Source: Euonymus europaeus (Eukaryota; Streptophyta; Magnoliopsida; Celastrales; Celastraceae). From it: a stretch of 64,000 nt of DNA. The position numbers were made by a program, and so were the translations under genes. The stretch lies in assembly GCA_963580455.1 (NCBI GenBank), contig OY756967.1:2936501-3000500 (forward strand), given 5' to 3'. A model generated the notes under the pieces. That model saw only the letters and a program-made list of their open reading frames with translations, searched no databases and was not told the origin of the DNA. Shown here piece by piece: positions 33,086-47,159 of the stretch; within the stretch, counting starts at the first letter, position 1; each line of letters begins with the position of its first letter.

Positions 33086-35219
33086 TGTTTGTTTGATTCA
33101 CATAAATTTTATAATTTGTTTGATATATTTTATGAAATCTTCTAAATTTTTTTGCTTAATTTTAAAAACTTCTATGATTTGTTTTAGTTAATTTTGTGAA
33201 ATGCTCTAAATTTTATGTATATCTAAGTAATCTTTTAAATTGTTTCCCGTCTTTTTTGTTTGATTTTCGAAAATTATATAATTTTTGATGTATTTTAGAA
33301 ATCTTTTGAATTTTTTTTCTTTTGTCAAGGATTTGCCGGCATTGATAATGAACCAGCGTTTCTTCCCTTTCGTTTTATCCTATGGATTACTTATTTGGTA
33401 AAGCAATTGATCTTGACTGGCATTGCCTTGGTGGACCAATTCAAGCTGGCTTCTCTAAGCTAGGCAGTGATGGTGACAAGGACGATGAGGAGCCCATCAA
33501 TGGTGGTGTTTCAGTGTGGGCCTTGAACATACAACACATTCATCTCCGAGCTCGACGTCATTGATGGCACAAGGAAGATGAGAAGCTAGTCGGTGAGGCA
33601 GTTCAAGGTGGGTCTTAAACAAAGGACGCAATCATCTCTGAGCTCGACGTTGTTGATGGCCCAAGGATCGAGCATATTTCGGAGCGAACAAGTCCTCTCA
33701 AAACACCACCTCCTACCGATTTGGATTTATCGTCAAATTGGCTGTCAACCTCATACAAACCTAAGCTGCCAAGATCAATTTCAAAGGTCTCTATACCAGA
33801 TTTGGTAGATGGATAATCTATTGTTAACATTTATTTGACCCAAATCGAAGAGCAAGTGGATAGATCTTGTGCGCAATCGAGCATAATGTCAGTGGCAACG
33901 ACAAGCAAGATGGAGCAAGAGCGACGATGGCGATTCAGTCGGAGTTCAACAAAAGGGCATACAAGATTGGGTTCAGGAGTTCAACGAGTGTTTTAAGTAC
34001 ACAAAAATGATTTTTTTAAAATAATAATAAAATAGATCCATGTAAGCTCAAATGTCATGTCAGAACATCTACATCATCAAAATAGTAGCACTTCAGTTCC
34101 GGTCATCAAAAAATTGGACCGGAGTGACTCAATTGCTTATAATTGAGACATTGAGTGATAAATTGAAGTGTTTTTCAATAAGTGACCTAATTGCAATTAG
34201 CCTCATCTTTCAGTGGCCTATTTATACAAAACTTCAAAAGACATCAAGTCAAGAATTGCATAAAAACAATTAGTGAGTTACTTCAAAATTCAACGATTAG
34301 ATATGACGCATATTTTATCTACGACGTTTAAGAGTTTGAAAAACCTAGATTGAAATTGAAAGGAGAAGATATGGGACCTGACTCGTAATTGTCTTAATCT
34401 AAGCTAGAAGATTAGACTGCTAGTAAAGATTGGGCCAAACATTTTTATTGATATTACTTTATTGAATTAACATTAAATGGTTTCAAATTTAGATTAAACT
34501 AAGTGAACTACAATATATGACTATTCATATTTTATCACAAAATTCACCTGCAAGCGTATGCATAGTGCAACCCCGTCAAAAAGGGTAGCACTAAACACAT
34601 CCAAAGCTATAAACCTATAATAAACCCAAAGCTACCTTGTTAAATCAAAAAGTCACAACTTGGCAAACTAAATTTAATCACAACCGTCGATCTCAAAAAA
34701 ATCACGATTTTCGATGCTTGATGACAATTCTTTCTCACCACCGTGGTTTTTTTTTTTTTAAACGGCTATAAATTTAATCACAGTTACTTTTCTCTCTAAG
34801 ATTTCCATCTAACTCCACAATCTCATTGTCTAAAATCAATGGCTCAAAAACCATACTACCTCCGACAAGCTGAGCATTCCTTGTGTTCAGTTTGATTTTT
34901 CCGGTGATCCACCTCGTAATTAGACAAAAATGGCGTCACCTTTCTCCCACTGCCCCTACACAAATCACACCCTCACTATTTACACAACCATTTTTTCTTT
35001 CTCCTACAATCTGGATTGAGTCCCACCCAAAAAGTTTTATCACCCGAAAATCAACTAAACCAAATGGGTATTTAAAGTTCTTATGAGTCAACTCTTTGAG
35101 TCACTACAAAACTATTCGACAAGATAACCTATTCAACAAGAAGAGAGATAAATGTGGGTGTCACCGAAAATCGATTTCACCGCCTAGGTCTCTCTTTTCT
35201 CTCACTGCAAGTGTTTCAG

Positions 35220-35372
35220 ATTTAGAATTAGTTTAGAGATTTAGATTTTAACATTTAGAGTTTAGAGTCAAAAATTTCGATTTTAAGATATAGAGTTTTA
35301 TGATTTAGGAGCTGAGGGTTTAGGATTTTATAGGTTTAAGATTTTATAATTTTAGTATTTAGAGTTTAGGGT
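35220..35372 (+). repeat. Second degenerate telomere-like tract
   Basis: The same style as 32930-33085: TTTAGAGTTTAGAG, GAGGGTTTAGGATTTT and similar, ending GAGTTTAGGGTAGGG. Irregular and non-coding. Confidence 0.5.
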
Positions 35373-35440
35373 AGGGTGACCAGCCATGCAACCAAACTTG
35401 TCATGGCAAAGGTCAGGATGTCAAATTGTACAGGATTTGG

Positions 35441-38400
35441 CCGCCTGAAATTAGGCCTCTTCATCCCTGTATCTTTTACATCCAAACAACAGATCTGCAC
35501 CCAGAAACATCTTTATGGTGATGACCAAAATATTTAAACATCCAGAAGAGCGCTCCATAGAGCTCGTGAATGCTGCACCAGCATTCTCCAGAGTCCCTAT
35601 AACCACCAACCAACAGATCCAACAAAAAAGGGCAAGATCCACATCACGATCCTGCAATGATCATTTACTCCAACAAGATGAAAGTTAAGAAACTAGTTTA
35701 AACAATGATAGAAGAAAACTACCTCTTATCTCCTTGCTAAAATAAACATGGCAACTGGTTGGGATCCCATAATGACCTTGGTTGCCCAAAGTTTGAATCC
35801 CTTTCTCCGCTTGCCTTTAAAATAATAAGTAAATAAATAAATAAGAACTAAATGAATCACCATTAATCATGTGGAACAAGTTTCACATCACAGAAACCAA
35901 CCTCGTGTTATGATCAGCCCAAGAAATCTATGAAACATAAAACATGAATCCTTCATCCGGTTCATCTCAATGAACAAAATTTTGTAAAATAAGCAAGAGC
36001 ATCGAATTCAATGGACCAAAGGTGAGCAGCTAAAAGATTACAATTGTGCAACCTGTGGGTTTTTGATAGATGCATACTAAAAATTGACTAGAAAAGTGAG
36101 AAAACCAAGCCATTCCTTACCTTCTTGTAACATTGCTAAATATGCATATCTACAGCATGGATTATTGTCTTTGCTCAGATGCCCCAAAGGGTATGGAAAT
36201 TTTGATGCAAGTTTGTCGCTCCAATGACCAAAACTGGGTATCCCAAGAGAACGAATTCCTCAAAGGTAAGAATCTACTCCTGTTTTTATACACAATATGG
36301 CTGTGCTTAATTTTCCCAGTAAGAGTTTAAAATAAACAAAGATCAGTGACAATTATCTGCTTCATCCGTTCCCTTGTCACACAGATTTTTTTATGGATTT
36401 ATGATCAAGTATAAATACCATATTGGCATATTGTACACACGGCATATGATAAAGAATAATGGTTGTGTGCTAATATTAGAATAATTTGACAGGACAAACA
36501 TTAAGTCACAACAGCACCATCCAACCTTTAATCTGATTTCTAAGTGGAAGAAATGAAAGTGCAAGATGCATGAATCCCCAGTGGCTGAAATCTACAAGCT
36601 GTATAGAAGTGACTGTTGATGTGGAAGGAAATGTCCAGAAATTCACCGTTACCACAATACAAGGTTTGCCCTTGTGTCACAGATATGTAAAACATAATTA
36701 CAAGAAGTGAATGCAAGGATTTATACAAATTTTTAGGGAAGATAAAAATTCATAAAACTAAGTGAAGGTTTTCCTAACTAGGCAGGCAAATTAGATGATG
36801 ATAGAAGACGATCTCATATCAGCTTAAAGAGAACCAAAATCTCATTAGTGAAGTACCTACCTTGCTGAAACAAAAAGCTGGTATCTGCTCCATCCCACTA
36901 ATCTCAAGTGGAAAGGCAAAATTAATATTAAATATACGCGTGAGAAAAACCAATAGAAGTTAATGTCAGTAAATATTGTTGTACTTGTACCGGATCCAGT
37001 ACTTCCACATTTGCCGTCGGAAGATGCAACTACGTGTATGGAGAAGGCAAAAACCATCCATCGATCCTATCAAAATCTCGCAGGCCAAGCCATACCATTT
37101 GTAAAGAGACGCTCCTTCATCAATATTTCGAAAAACATCAACATGATAAGAAATTTGTAAAGTAGGCAAACTTTCAGAATTAATTTGTAATTTAAGTTAA
37201 TAGATCAACTTCAAATGAATTAATTTATAATGTATGCCGTGTTTGTACATTATACAAAATCAAAAACTAGAGTCTAACCTGGCCGTTGCCTCGGGGTTTG
37301 GAACTACAGGTTGTTAAATATGTACTGCTTATAATATATAAAAGAGGTATGGATATATTATAGGAGTGGGAGATGGTATGGCAATGAAGGCAACCCCAGA
37401 TGAAACTAAAGTTGTTGCTTGATGATGATGAGGATGATGATGATGATGATCATGAGTAGAAGATTATGAATAATGTTAGCAGCAGCTTCTTTTTATTTAT
37501 ACTACCAGCAAATTCACATTACCAACATAATTGAAAATTTTGGTAGAGATGTCAACTTTAAATTTCTGGCCAAAGTTAACGCATCATCTGCCTGTTGGTG
37601 TCTCTGGAACTTCAATAGGTCCACAGCTTGCAATGCATAAATCATGTTTAAGTACCAAACCAGATATGAAGTTATATGCAAGTTTTAGGGTAATAGTTAA
37701 TCAAGGTAACAACGAAATGTAATGAAATTTAATAACAGAGTTTAATACCCGTGGAACACAATCTGCACCAGCAGACATAGTGTTGGCATTCTCTTTGATG
37801 AGGGTGTTTCAATCTCGTAGCCTTCTAACCTTTGTGCATTTGCTGAAATGAGCTTGAAGAGTTTTGGCTCTGGATATGTCAACATGGTCTGCTTCTGGTC
37901 CTGCATGTTTGTGTGATATTGCTACTCTGTTTCATCTAATCTAAAATGCAGATTACAAGAAAAAAGATTAATGAATCATATTGAAAAAGGCTGGAAGGCT
38001 ACACACTCACAGCACTCAAATAGTAATCATAGCCTCATTGAAGTTCATTAAGTCATGAAGGGCAATCAAAACACTGTTGTATGTATAAACGGTCAATGGA
38101 TCGTATAAATAAAAAACTCAAAAGACTTTCCAATCAAAGACAGTTGACATTGACTAATTATATTCTCTGATTGTTAATTCAAGAATTCTATAGGAGATAT
38201 TTACCCTGTTGACAATTCTTTACTTTCATAAAAAAAATTCTCCATCTGTTGAGTCCAAAAAAGAGATTAGTGTGTGATTCCTGCAATGAGAGTTTGACAA
38301 AGTTGACAATTGTTCCACTTTTCCTGCTTCCATCATCCACACATTTCTTTATTATTGACTCTTTTTTCTTTGCCATGAATACAGAAAATTGTGATACAGG

Positions 38401-39664
38401 TTAGCATAAACTGCAAGACAGAAGCACTGAAAGCAGTGAACAAACTTTCAGGTATGTACCAAGTTGATATATAAATCAGGCAGGAATCATGAAAATGTTA
38501 CTCTGTAATTAAGAAACTTTGATTGAGCAGATATCAATCAAATCTCAGTGGACAGTGAGAAGCAGACACTAACCGTTGCCAGAGAGGTTGATCCAGTTTT
38601 GGTCATAAAGCAGCTAAAGAAGATTAGAATGACTACACATAGTATGTGTGTTGGACAAGCAGAGACTCCAAAACCTAACCCTTGTACGCATCCTATTCTT
38701 CCTCTGCCTCCTTATTTGTAATCAATGTCAACTCGTCACAGTTGGCTATGGATATGATCCCTATAATCCAGTTTTTGTGTCATTCTCCAACGGATTTATA
38801 TTTTTAAGAAAACAATTTACAAAAGGCAAAAAAAAGATCAATGAATCACAAAGGTAAAGGATGGAATGGAAAAGGTCCACACACTATCACAGCCCCATTA
38901 ATGTTCACAAAACTTAAAAAGGTCTACCAAAATCCATCATATCTGGCGAAATTGAATTACAAGACAGAAATTCAAAAATAATTATAATGTGTGTGTAAGA
39001 AAAACAATCTGACTAGAAGACTACAGAACCACAGTCCCATTGGAGTTCACTAAAGGCCCCTGTTAAAAGTATATAACTTAAAAGGCCGATGTTTGAACAC
39101 ACTAAAGATACTTTAGAGAAGCAGTAAAGAAATAGAAGGGGAAGATGTGGGACAACGACCATTCTACCACGTTTCACATGAAATAACAAACTTCGATATT
39201 TGAACATGGAGGAAATTAAATGGTTAAAAGAGTCTTAACCAAAAGTCCTTATGACCTTGGTAGAGAGTAGAGACATGAGTAATTAGCATCAGAAGATAAT
39301 TTTGAGAGTCCAAAATCTGCAACCTACATAAAAAGATTAGATTTAATATCCCACTCAGAATCATATACAAAATCTCCAGTTGGATTAACTATAGAATAAG
39401 AGCATACGACCACATAGATTAGTGCAGGATGTGGAACAATGAACAATCAGAAGCAATTTACACTTTGAATCAGTCAAATATGTGCTGCAATTTCACATAA
39501 ATAATTAAAAAATGTTATAACTGTCTAAGAAAATTAATCTAACCCATTATTTTTTTAAATCACCATGTAATTCAGAATCCTCCCCTAGAGAAGTTTACAC
39601 AAATTCTATCAGCCTATTTAACGTAACTCATGAAATCAATTATGCTGTTATTACCATCACTTTG
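35441..39664. other. Unassigned, intron-like or intergenic sequence
   Basis: Many short frames bounded by splice-like signals on both strands (for example 36133-36268 plus with donor AAAG/GTAAGA, and 38188-38376 minus), but none resembles a known domain and they do not join convincingly. A (GAT)n run lies at 37421-37450. The best guess is decayed genic or transposon sequence. Confidence 0.3.
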
Positions 39665-40262
39665 AACTTGAAATGCAGAAGTATATTTGTTGTCTTGATG
39701 CCATAATGAATGATCTTACAATTCTCATGAAGATTTTCCAATTTTTTTAAGATCGCAACACAATAGCCCAGGCATCTCAATACAGTGAACTGCCTCTTCC
39801 AATTTCTTCATGTTTGTTTGATCATCCCAAGGACCAAGGTTGAACACATCCAAAAGAACAGAGAATGGAAGAATTATGAATGAAAAGAAGTCAGAACACC
39901 ACAATAAAAAAAAACTACGAAATGACAAAAAGTTGGTTTATGGTGAAAAGGCAGGGGCCAAAAAAAGTTAACTATCCGCTGCCTAAATGCATGATATATG
40001 TTAAAAATCAAAATCATGCCAATATTGTACATGTAAAGTGTAAACAAAGGCAGATCTTACAATCAAATTAGCTGCCAACATGGCAAGCAGCACAGCCACA
40101 TCTTAAGTTTATGTAAAATCAAATTTTCGAAAGAGATCATATCATCATACTCTCTTTGTTCTAGCAGGACTTTTTAGCCACCTTCTCCTCTGCTGCCTTA
40201 TTGTCCTCCTAAGTCTTATCACCAAAGAGGTCCAAGTCATCGTCATCCTTAGCATGTGCAGC
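39665..40262 (-). pseudogene. eEF1B beta/delta (elongation factor 1B guanine-exchange subunit) pseudogene
   Basis: Two exon-like pieces. The first, down from 40262 behind an acceptor TTTGCTAG, encodes DDDDLDLFGDKT, then an in-frame TAG, then EDNKAAEEKVAKK. This is the acidic linker of eEF1B beta/delta with a stop inside. The second, about 39740-39870, encodes SVLLDV-(insert)-PWDD followed by NMKKLEEAV and EMPGLL, the start of the catalytic exchange domain, before degenerating. YGIK near 39690 is a remnant in another frame. The N-terminal third and the C-terminal catalytic half are not found. Intronic sequence between the pieces points to a duplicated copy rather than a processed one. Confidence 0.7.
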
Positions 40263-40295
40263 CTAGCAAAATCATATACGAACAATGAAGAAAAC

Positions 40296-40607
40296 TTACA
40301 ATTTTGGCACAAAAAGATTTATTGCACTATAATATGAGCTGCGGAAATAAAGCAAGCACTTTTTAAGGCCTAAAAAGGGATTTGGAGGTCCACCAGTGCC
40401 AGAAGGCATGGACTTATATGATTTCCCAATAATACAAAATTTATAACCGTGATAATCAACACCTCCAACCGGCTGGTTGAAGATAAAAAGCTGTGATGCC
40501 AGGTTGGTTTTGTGAGTTGGTGTTGGTGGTGGAGTAATGGTTGCCCGTGGGATGAGTGTAGCCACTAATGGTTGCTTTTGTTGAGAAGGAGACACAACTG
40601 GGTCCAT
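40296..40607 (-). other. Unassigned 103-codon open frame
   Basis: ATG-initiated, with a P/T-rich N-terminal part (ATITPPPTPTHKTN), then a mixed segment ending in VPKL. I do not recognise it. It lies directly upstream of the eEF1B remnant on the same strand and could be a chance frame or a fragment of another decayed gene. Confidence 0.15.
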
Positions 40608-43600
40608 CTTTTGTGATATCCAACTATTGATCTTCGTTCAGCTGCAATAATATCTCCAAGAGCAAACAAGGGAGGGAAAGAGGGATGAAGTGAAATTGAG
40701 AGAACCTCTCGCTCACATTTTCAAGGTAAATATTGCCTTAACCTAACCAACAGCTAGGTAAAACCACAAGGCATTGATGGCACATAGATGTCCTAGCCAA
40801 AACCATTAAATGATTGGAGTAGATTCCATTAATCAAACAAAAGTTCAACAGCAATCCAAGGCAGTAATGATTGCCACAAATTCGAATTCTCAATAAAATG
40901 GGCAATAATCCCATCAACAATGTCAAGCCAAGCCAAATCTTCAAAAGCGTTAAAACATTAGCTTCACAATTTTTTCCTAAATGAAGAGTTGGGGATTACC
41001 ATCTAAAAGTGCACCACAATTACATTTTATGACAGATTAAAGAACAGTAGCAACAGAAACATCAAAACATGGCTCTAGTTGAAGAGAGAAAAAGGGCAGA
41101 TTAAACCCCACTATTGATATGAAATAACAGTTGAAGAGAGAATCAAAGCCACGGATACCGAATGAAGGCAATAAATAAAACTCACTACATTCTGTCGCTT
41201 CTTCTGCTTTGCCCAACTCTGGGCCTGATCTGAGTTCTTTTAGGAAAAGAGAGAGATGGTACCTTTGTGAAGAAGAAAATGGGGTTGAAACACAATGACA
41301 AACCCCAATAACAATAAGCAAAGGAGATTTCAAAACTGCCTCAAAAGCATGGTCAGAAAATTTATTAAGGAAAAAAATATGTCTAAACTGGAGTCAGAAA
41401 CATAACATATGAGTCCAGCCTGCCTAAAAAAGCTGTTCTCAAGAATCATTTGTAGTATATGAAATGCACTTGAAAGCAGTTAATGGGTGGACTACTATGC
41501 CAAACCAATTGGAAGACCAATGATTCATGAATCTTGGATGGACTGGTCCCAAAATGCTATTTGATTACTGCACAAAGAATAGGCAAGGAAAGAAACTTCA
41601 AAAGATCTTGGGTAAACTGTTTTAAACAGGGTTGATGCGATAATCAGATGGATGGAGACACGAAGATCCATGAAGCAGAAACAAACTAACCTGAGATCAG
41701 TAGAGACACTAAGCTAATCCACCAACGCTTTAAGTTTAAGACCTCATCATCAACCAACAAAAATGAAATAAGAGCAACAATCTTTAGCAAAAAGAGGAAA
41801 AAAACCAGAGTAAAAAAGCAGCAGCTCAAAATTCGAACACAAAAGAACTAAAACAACAGACCATTGGAAAAGGCCAGCAAAGACAGCAAAAACCCAACGA
41901 AAAGACACCCAAAAACACGCTTATCACCCGACAAAATCACAACCCTGATGTTCGCTGAATCAGACAAAATCACAATCCTAAATTAGACCCAAAAACCACC
42001 CGAGGGCCATAACCGCAGCTGATCAACCTACGTTATCGGAAAAATTGGAAAGGGTAAAGTCCAAAACAGGCCCAAATTCCTTAGAACGCCCATCACCCGC
42101 TTAAAGCCGAACGATCAGGATACAAAATCAGTATAATTAACGGAACAGAAAAGAAAAACCAAGTCGGAAGAAGACCATACCCAAGTCACTCGGCCACCAA
42201 GCACTCCGAAGAAAATAGTCCAGAAAACAGATGGAAAGAAGACAATACAGGCAGCCAGGGTCGAAATCGAGTTAACCACACTAACAGGAGATGCCTCAGT
42301 CAGCTGGTGGAAGATGCATGCACCGAGAATGGACAAAAGCAGCACTGTGGCAGAACAGAAGAAAAGCGCAGCTGAGGTTCGGAAGATACAACGGCTCTTT
42401 GTTTACCGACTTTGCAAAAAGGAGAGGAGCTTCAAGCGTGAGCTATTTTCGAATATTTTCCTAATTCACAATGAAAATATAATCAATGTAAATATAATTA
42501 AAAGATGATAAATTCACAAAAATAAAAATAAAAAATCAAATATATTATTATACATCTCCATAAAAGTACTAATTATTATCTAATCTAATATAGTAGTAAT
42601 AATCTACTCTAGTAGAATAATTAATGTTAAAAAAATGTATCCGCATTTTAATTTGACACAATTAATTGAATAAAAATGGCACACAATCTACTTATATTGT
42701 GTAGCATAAAAAATCAAACTACGAAAAAAAAAAATTGATTGAATATTCAATTAAAATGTACAATATCATACCATATAAATTATTATTTATTAATTAAGCT
42801 ACAACCAAGATAAAATTATGAATTTTTCCCTTTCCATTAATCTCAAATACATTTTGGAGATTAATGGAAATACTTATGTTCGTCTAATGAAATTGTGTTT
42901 AACAAATATCAAGTCTTTCACATGGTGTCATTTTACACCAACTATAGAATAATAATCAATTTAGAGGTTTTACTTTCAACTCTCACAATTATCTTTATCA
43001 AAGCAACTCAAATCCTCCTTTATTCAAGACGTGCACTACAAAGAAAAAAAGAAGGTAGTTTTCTCAGCAGCCAAACAGCATGTCATGTTTAGAATGACAA
43101 ATAAGCTAATATGAAGAAAATACTTCGAAATACTAAATTTTAGAATAGTTGTCAATTGTTAAAAAACAATTCTGATCCAACAGCATACCCACCTCTAAAC
43201 ATATAATTTCCTACATACAGAGCTTTTTTTTTTTTTTGAGGAGTACATCCAAAGTTACAAGCATAGATAACCACATAGAACAAGATATGCAAGGGCAATG
43301 ACCTACGCCAACAAAATCCAAGCGATATTAAGAGAGAGAATCCAAACAAATCTGGAAAAGGAGAAATAACCTAAGCATTAAGGACCATAATACAAAAAGA
43401 AAAACTACCTAAGCCCATTCAAGTGAATGAATTGATCCAGAAGATACTGCAAGAAGACAATAAAACTTAACCTAGAAGTAGTCTGTCTAATCAATATTTG
43501 AGCCAATAATAGTAATAAAGAAGGGCAAGGAACAAACCCAAATGCAACAAACAAATAACTAATGAAAGAATGCAACAAACAACTAACAGCATCAGATGCC

Positions 43601-44379
43601 CTCAAAAGGCCAAGCACCTCAATTCAGTAGAGATCATTAGAAAAAAGTAAACAACAATTCTCAAGGCCAAGAAGCACACATTGGCCTATTGTCAAGGTGC
43701 AACTGAAAGAACCTACAAAAGAGCGAAATTATAATAAAGCGTGCAAGGTTACAAAACATAAAATGAAAATAGAAAATGTGAAGCAACGAAAACGCCTGAA
43801 GTTGAATTGTGAATACCTTGGATAGCTGTAAGTAGCCTCCACACTGATAATAAGACCACTAGTAATTATGAAAGAAACACACTTTTAACGACTTACAACA
43901 CATCCCGAAACTTAAAATGAAGCACCACAGTGTGTCATCTTGCACAAGTGACAAACTAATTTCCCACAAACATCAAAGAAATAGAACCAAAACAAGAGTG
44001 AATTAAACCAATGCCCAACTCAGAAACCAAATTACTTGTGAGGAACTAGATCCATAATATGATAAAACAACAAACCTTCAAACCAGATACAACCAGAGGT
44101 ATGACCAACCACATGAATCACCTTCAAAGGGAACTTCCTAGAATTAAATGTCCAAAGAGATACATCAAATGCCATTTTTTCCAGAGATAATAAGAAGTCC
44201 CATACTGAAAGTCTCATATTAAGTGAACTCAATGTAAGACAAGAATTGGCCCACAATTAACCTAAGAAAACAGAGATGTGTATATTGAAGTTCGTATTAA
44301 CTATTAACCAATGATGCACATATTTCCCAATAGCTCACTACTAACCTAATACAATATTAGGGAACACCATAAGTACACC
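40608..44379. other. Unassigned sequence, AT-rich
   Basis: No firm gene. On the minus strand, 42170-42345 encodes a strongly hydrophobic stretch (ILGACIFHQL... FWTIFFGVLGG) followed by a GT donor after VTW, which might be an exon of a small membrane protein. It lacks a convincing ATG. Another exon-like minus segment near 41170-41225 reads AQSWAKQKKRQN. From 42430 to 44379 the sequence is AT-rich and empty. Confidence 0.3.
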
Positions 44380-45000
44380 GGCATCATTCAGAGTAAGTGA
44401 ATCAGAATAAAGAAAAGCACGTAGAAACTCCATCTCAGATAATGCCCCCAAATTGACTTCCAAGAAAACCATGAAAACAGGGACAAATGAGCAGAAAGTC
44501 AACATACGTAAGCACTTTAATAGAGCCAGAAAAAAGGGAGTCCAGTAGAATCACCCAATAAGATAATGCAAACCCGTATCAGTTGCAAGAAAACCATGAA
44601 AATAGGGACAAAGAAATAGAAAGTCTCCACACTTCCAAGAAAACCAGAAAACAGGGACAGAAAAAACAGAAAGTCCCCATATTTTCAAAAAAATATGAGA
44701 AATGAATCTTCCATACAGGTAATGAGCCACAGATTCACAATGGCTCACTTCCAGATACAATACTAGGAATAATGTCAGCACTTTGGTGCTGAAGAATAAG
44801 AACACAGAAAGGTAAGTAGAACCTCCCCACAAGATAGTGCAATCCCATATCACACCCAAGAAAACCATCAAAACAGGGACAAGAAACCCAAAATCTCCAT
44901 ACTAACAAGAAAATATGAGAACTGAATATTCCATATGAATGAATAGCCTCACCACCAAATACAACACGTCGAAACATAGTAGGCGCTCTGGAATTTGGAC
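44380..45000. repeat. Diverged outlier of the 53.9-56.7 kb tandem repeat family
   Basis: Contains several copies of CAAGAAAACCATGAAAA-type cores with ATATGAGAA and GAATATTCCAT downstream, the same elements that build the repeat field 10 kb to the right. The units here are about 100-200 bp and irregular. Confidence 0.55.
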
Positions 45001-47159
45001 ATTAATAAACTGCTGCAAATTTGTACAGCTGTATTTGCATTATAAGCACAACACGATGTCTGTAAACTTCTAAGAAAAATACAACTTCCTTCTCAAAATA
45101 GATTGCAAGAGAGTAAGAATAAAGGAACAGAATGCCTACAACTTTCATAAAGAATCTTTCTGTGCTCAATGGCCAAAAACAATATTGGGTAACATGGTTA
45201 CCAGCCTGGCAATAGGATCACAACAAAGAAGGGATAATTATAGATTTCATATCAGATAACAAGCAGTACCATGTTATTTCAAAGAACATCATGAAGCCTG
45301 GATGACAATATGATACAAAGCAAAGAACGAATAATTAGAGATTCCATCTTTGATAACAAGCAGTACTATGCTATTTTGAAAACGAAGCCCATTACCTAAC
45401 CTAAACTTTACTAGAGTAGAACACACTAAATAGAAGCACTAGAATATTGTCAAAATCTTGAATAGGTAAAGCCGATGGTAGAATAGAACTTGCATAATTA
45501 AACTTGAATCAGAATTGTAAACAAGAAAATGCTGGAGATTTCCACACAAAAAAGATGCGAATGAAAGGAAAAAGGGGAACATCTTAAGAACTGTGACAAT
45601 AAGATAAGAGCAAGGGAAGTAGGAAACTCCATCTCATATATTACATTCCAATGATATTTGGACAAAAAACTGCATCAGAGGGATCAAGCTTCCAAAAACA
45701 ACATTCTATGTAGTAGTACCAATGCTCTCTTACCAAGGAATCTAATCAAATAGCATGACAATAATATATTAGAAGCAGCAGACAATCCAAGAGATAACAA
45801 ATAACAAAGTATATGACTTCTCTATTGTTTGATAAACTATATGTCCAAGCATCGATGATTGTAAGTCGTGCATTTGCAACATATTTAAAAAAAATAATAA
45901 TAATACAAGAGCACAAAAGTTTCATATATTTGATCAGATCAGATCAGATCAGCCAATAAAGTGAATCACCAGAAAAACCATAAAGCTCCTGTTAAACAAA
46001 AGTTGTGATGACGTGTAGTAATCCAAAATATGCATTCTTCACATTAAGCCTTGACTCTAAAATTAGAAAGTACAAAAGACATGCAAACAAATGGGAAAAT
46101 GATCAAGAAATGATATAGAAAAAATTGAAAGGTGACATAACCACAACCCTGATCTGCTGAAGTTTCTCAAGACAACTGATCCAAGATGCGTTGTCCAACT
46201 AATGTGTAGCTGAAAAGGTATGGCCAACAAAGAGGGAAGAATAAGCACAAAGCATTTCGTTGCAAAAGAATATCCAACAAACCATCCATAAATTAGTTAG
46301 TACGAAAAATAAAGGAGATGGAAAAAGAAGCATCAATCAAGAACTTTTAAGACCATATAACCACAACGCTGCTGAAGCTACTTAATCCCAATATAAAAAA
46401 TCTTTTTCCTTACGAGGGAGTGATATATAATATATATCACACAACAAACGCAAAGCACAAAATATATCCAAGTTATTATGGTTTTCAAAATCCACAAGGC
46501 GGTATGAAAAATACAGACTCTCTCCAGCAAGTTTCATTTAGCACAAAGACTAAAGACCTATTTAATGTCGGTGTGTGCATTCATCCAGGATAAGACTGAA
46601 AAATGTTCATGAGAAATTAAGGACCGAGCCTAAAAAGATACATACCAATAACAGCAAAAAGCCTAAAAAAAAGTAAAGCCCCTCAGTAGAAAACACCTTG
46701 TATAATGCAAACCCATTTGTGAAATAATCTCCAGTGCAATAAATTGAACCCCTCTTCAACACAATGAGAACCAAGCAATATTGATGGATCATTGGCTAGA
46801 AAAAACTAAACGACGGAACAACTGAAGGCATAAACAAAGTGAATAAGTCTTGCAGAAAACATGTTATTAACTTGATTTAAATTTAAATATTTAAACCATG
46901 TACCACAAGGATTACAATCCAACCAATCACTTCAATGTCGCCTGCCAGACTTCCAGAGTACAACATTCCCAAAGAGACAGATCAAACTAGCTTCAAACCC
47001 GTGATGTTAATAAGAAGCCAGTAATGTTCAAAACTCATTAACCATAACGGAGATCTAGTAAAGTTGACATATTAACCTCGAATTTTAAACAGATAAACTT
47101 ACCTAAACTATACCATATATAATATCCATCCCTTATTGCTGCAGTATTTTAATAGTTAG
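45001..47159. other. Gene-free repeat-like sequence
   Basis: No gene. A GATCA pentanucleotide run lies at about 45933-45952. The block 46270-46420 matches 56780-56930 (shared AATTAGTTAGTACGAAA and GCCATATAACCACAAC-like stretches), extending the segmental similarity leftwards. Confidence 0.4.

Larger units (their letters stand above)
31632..35440. other. Gene-free AT-rich region with short repeats
   Basis: I found no supported gene. There is a (CT)n run at 32319-32337. A 38-base block with GAGCTCGACGT occurs twice, near 33540 and 33630, inside 33350-33960, which could be a decayed coding fragment (a short frame from 33382, MDYLFGKAIDLDW) of unknown origin. Degenerate TTTAGGG-like stretches are listed separately. 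Confidence 0.4.
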
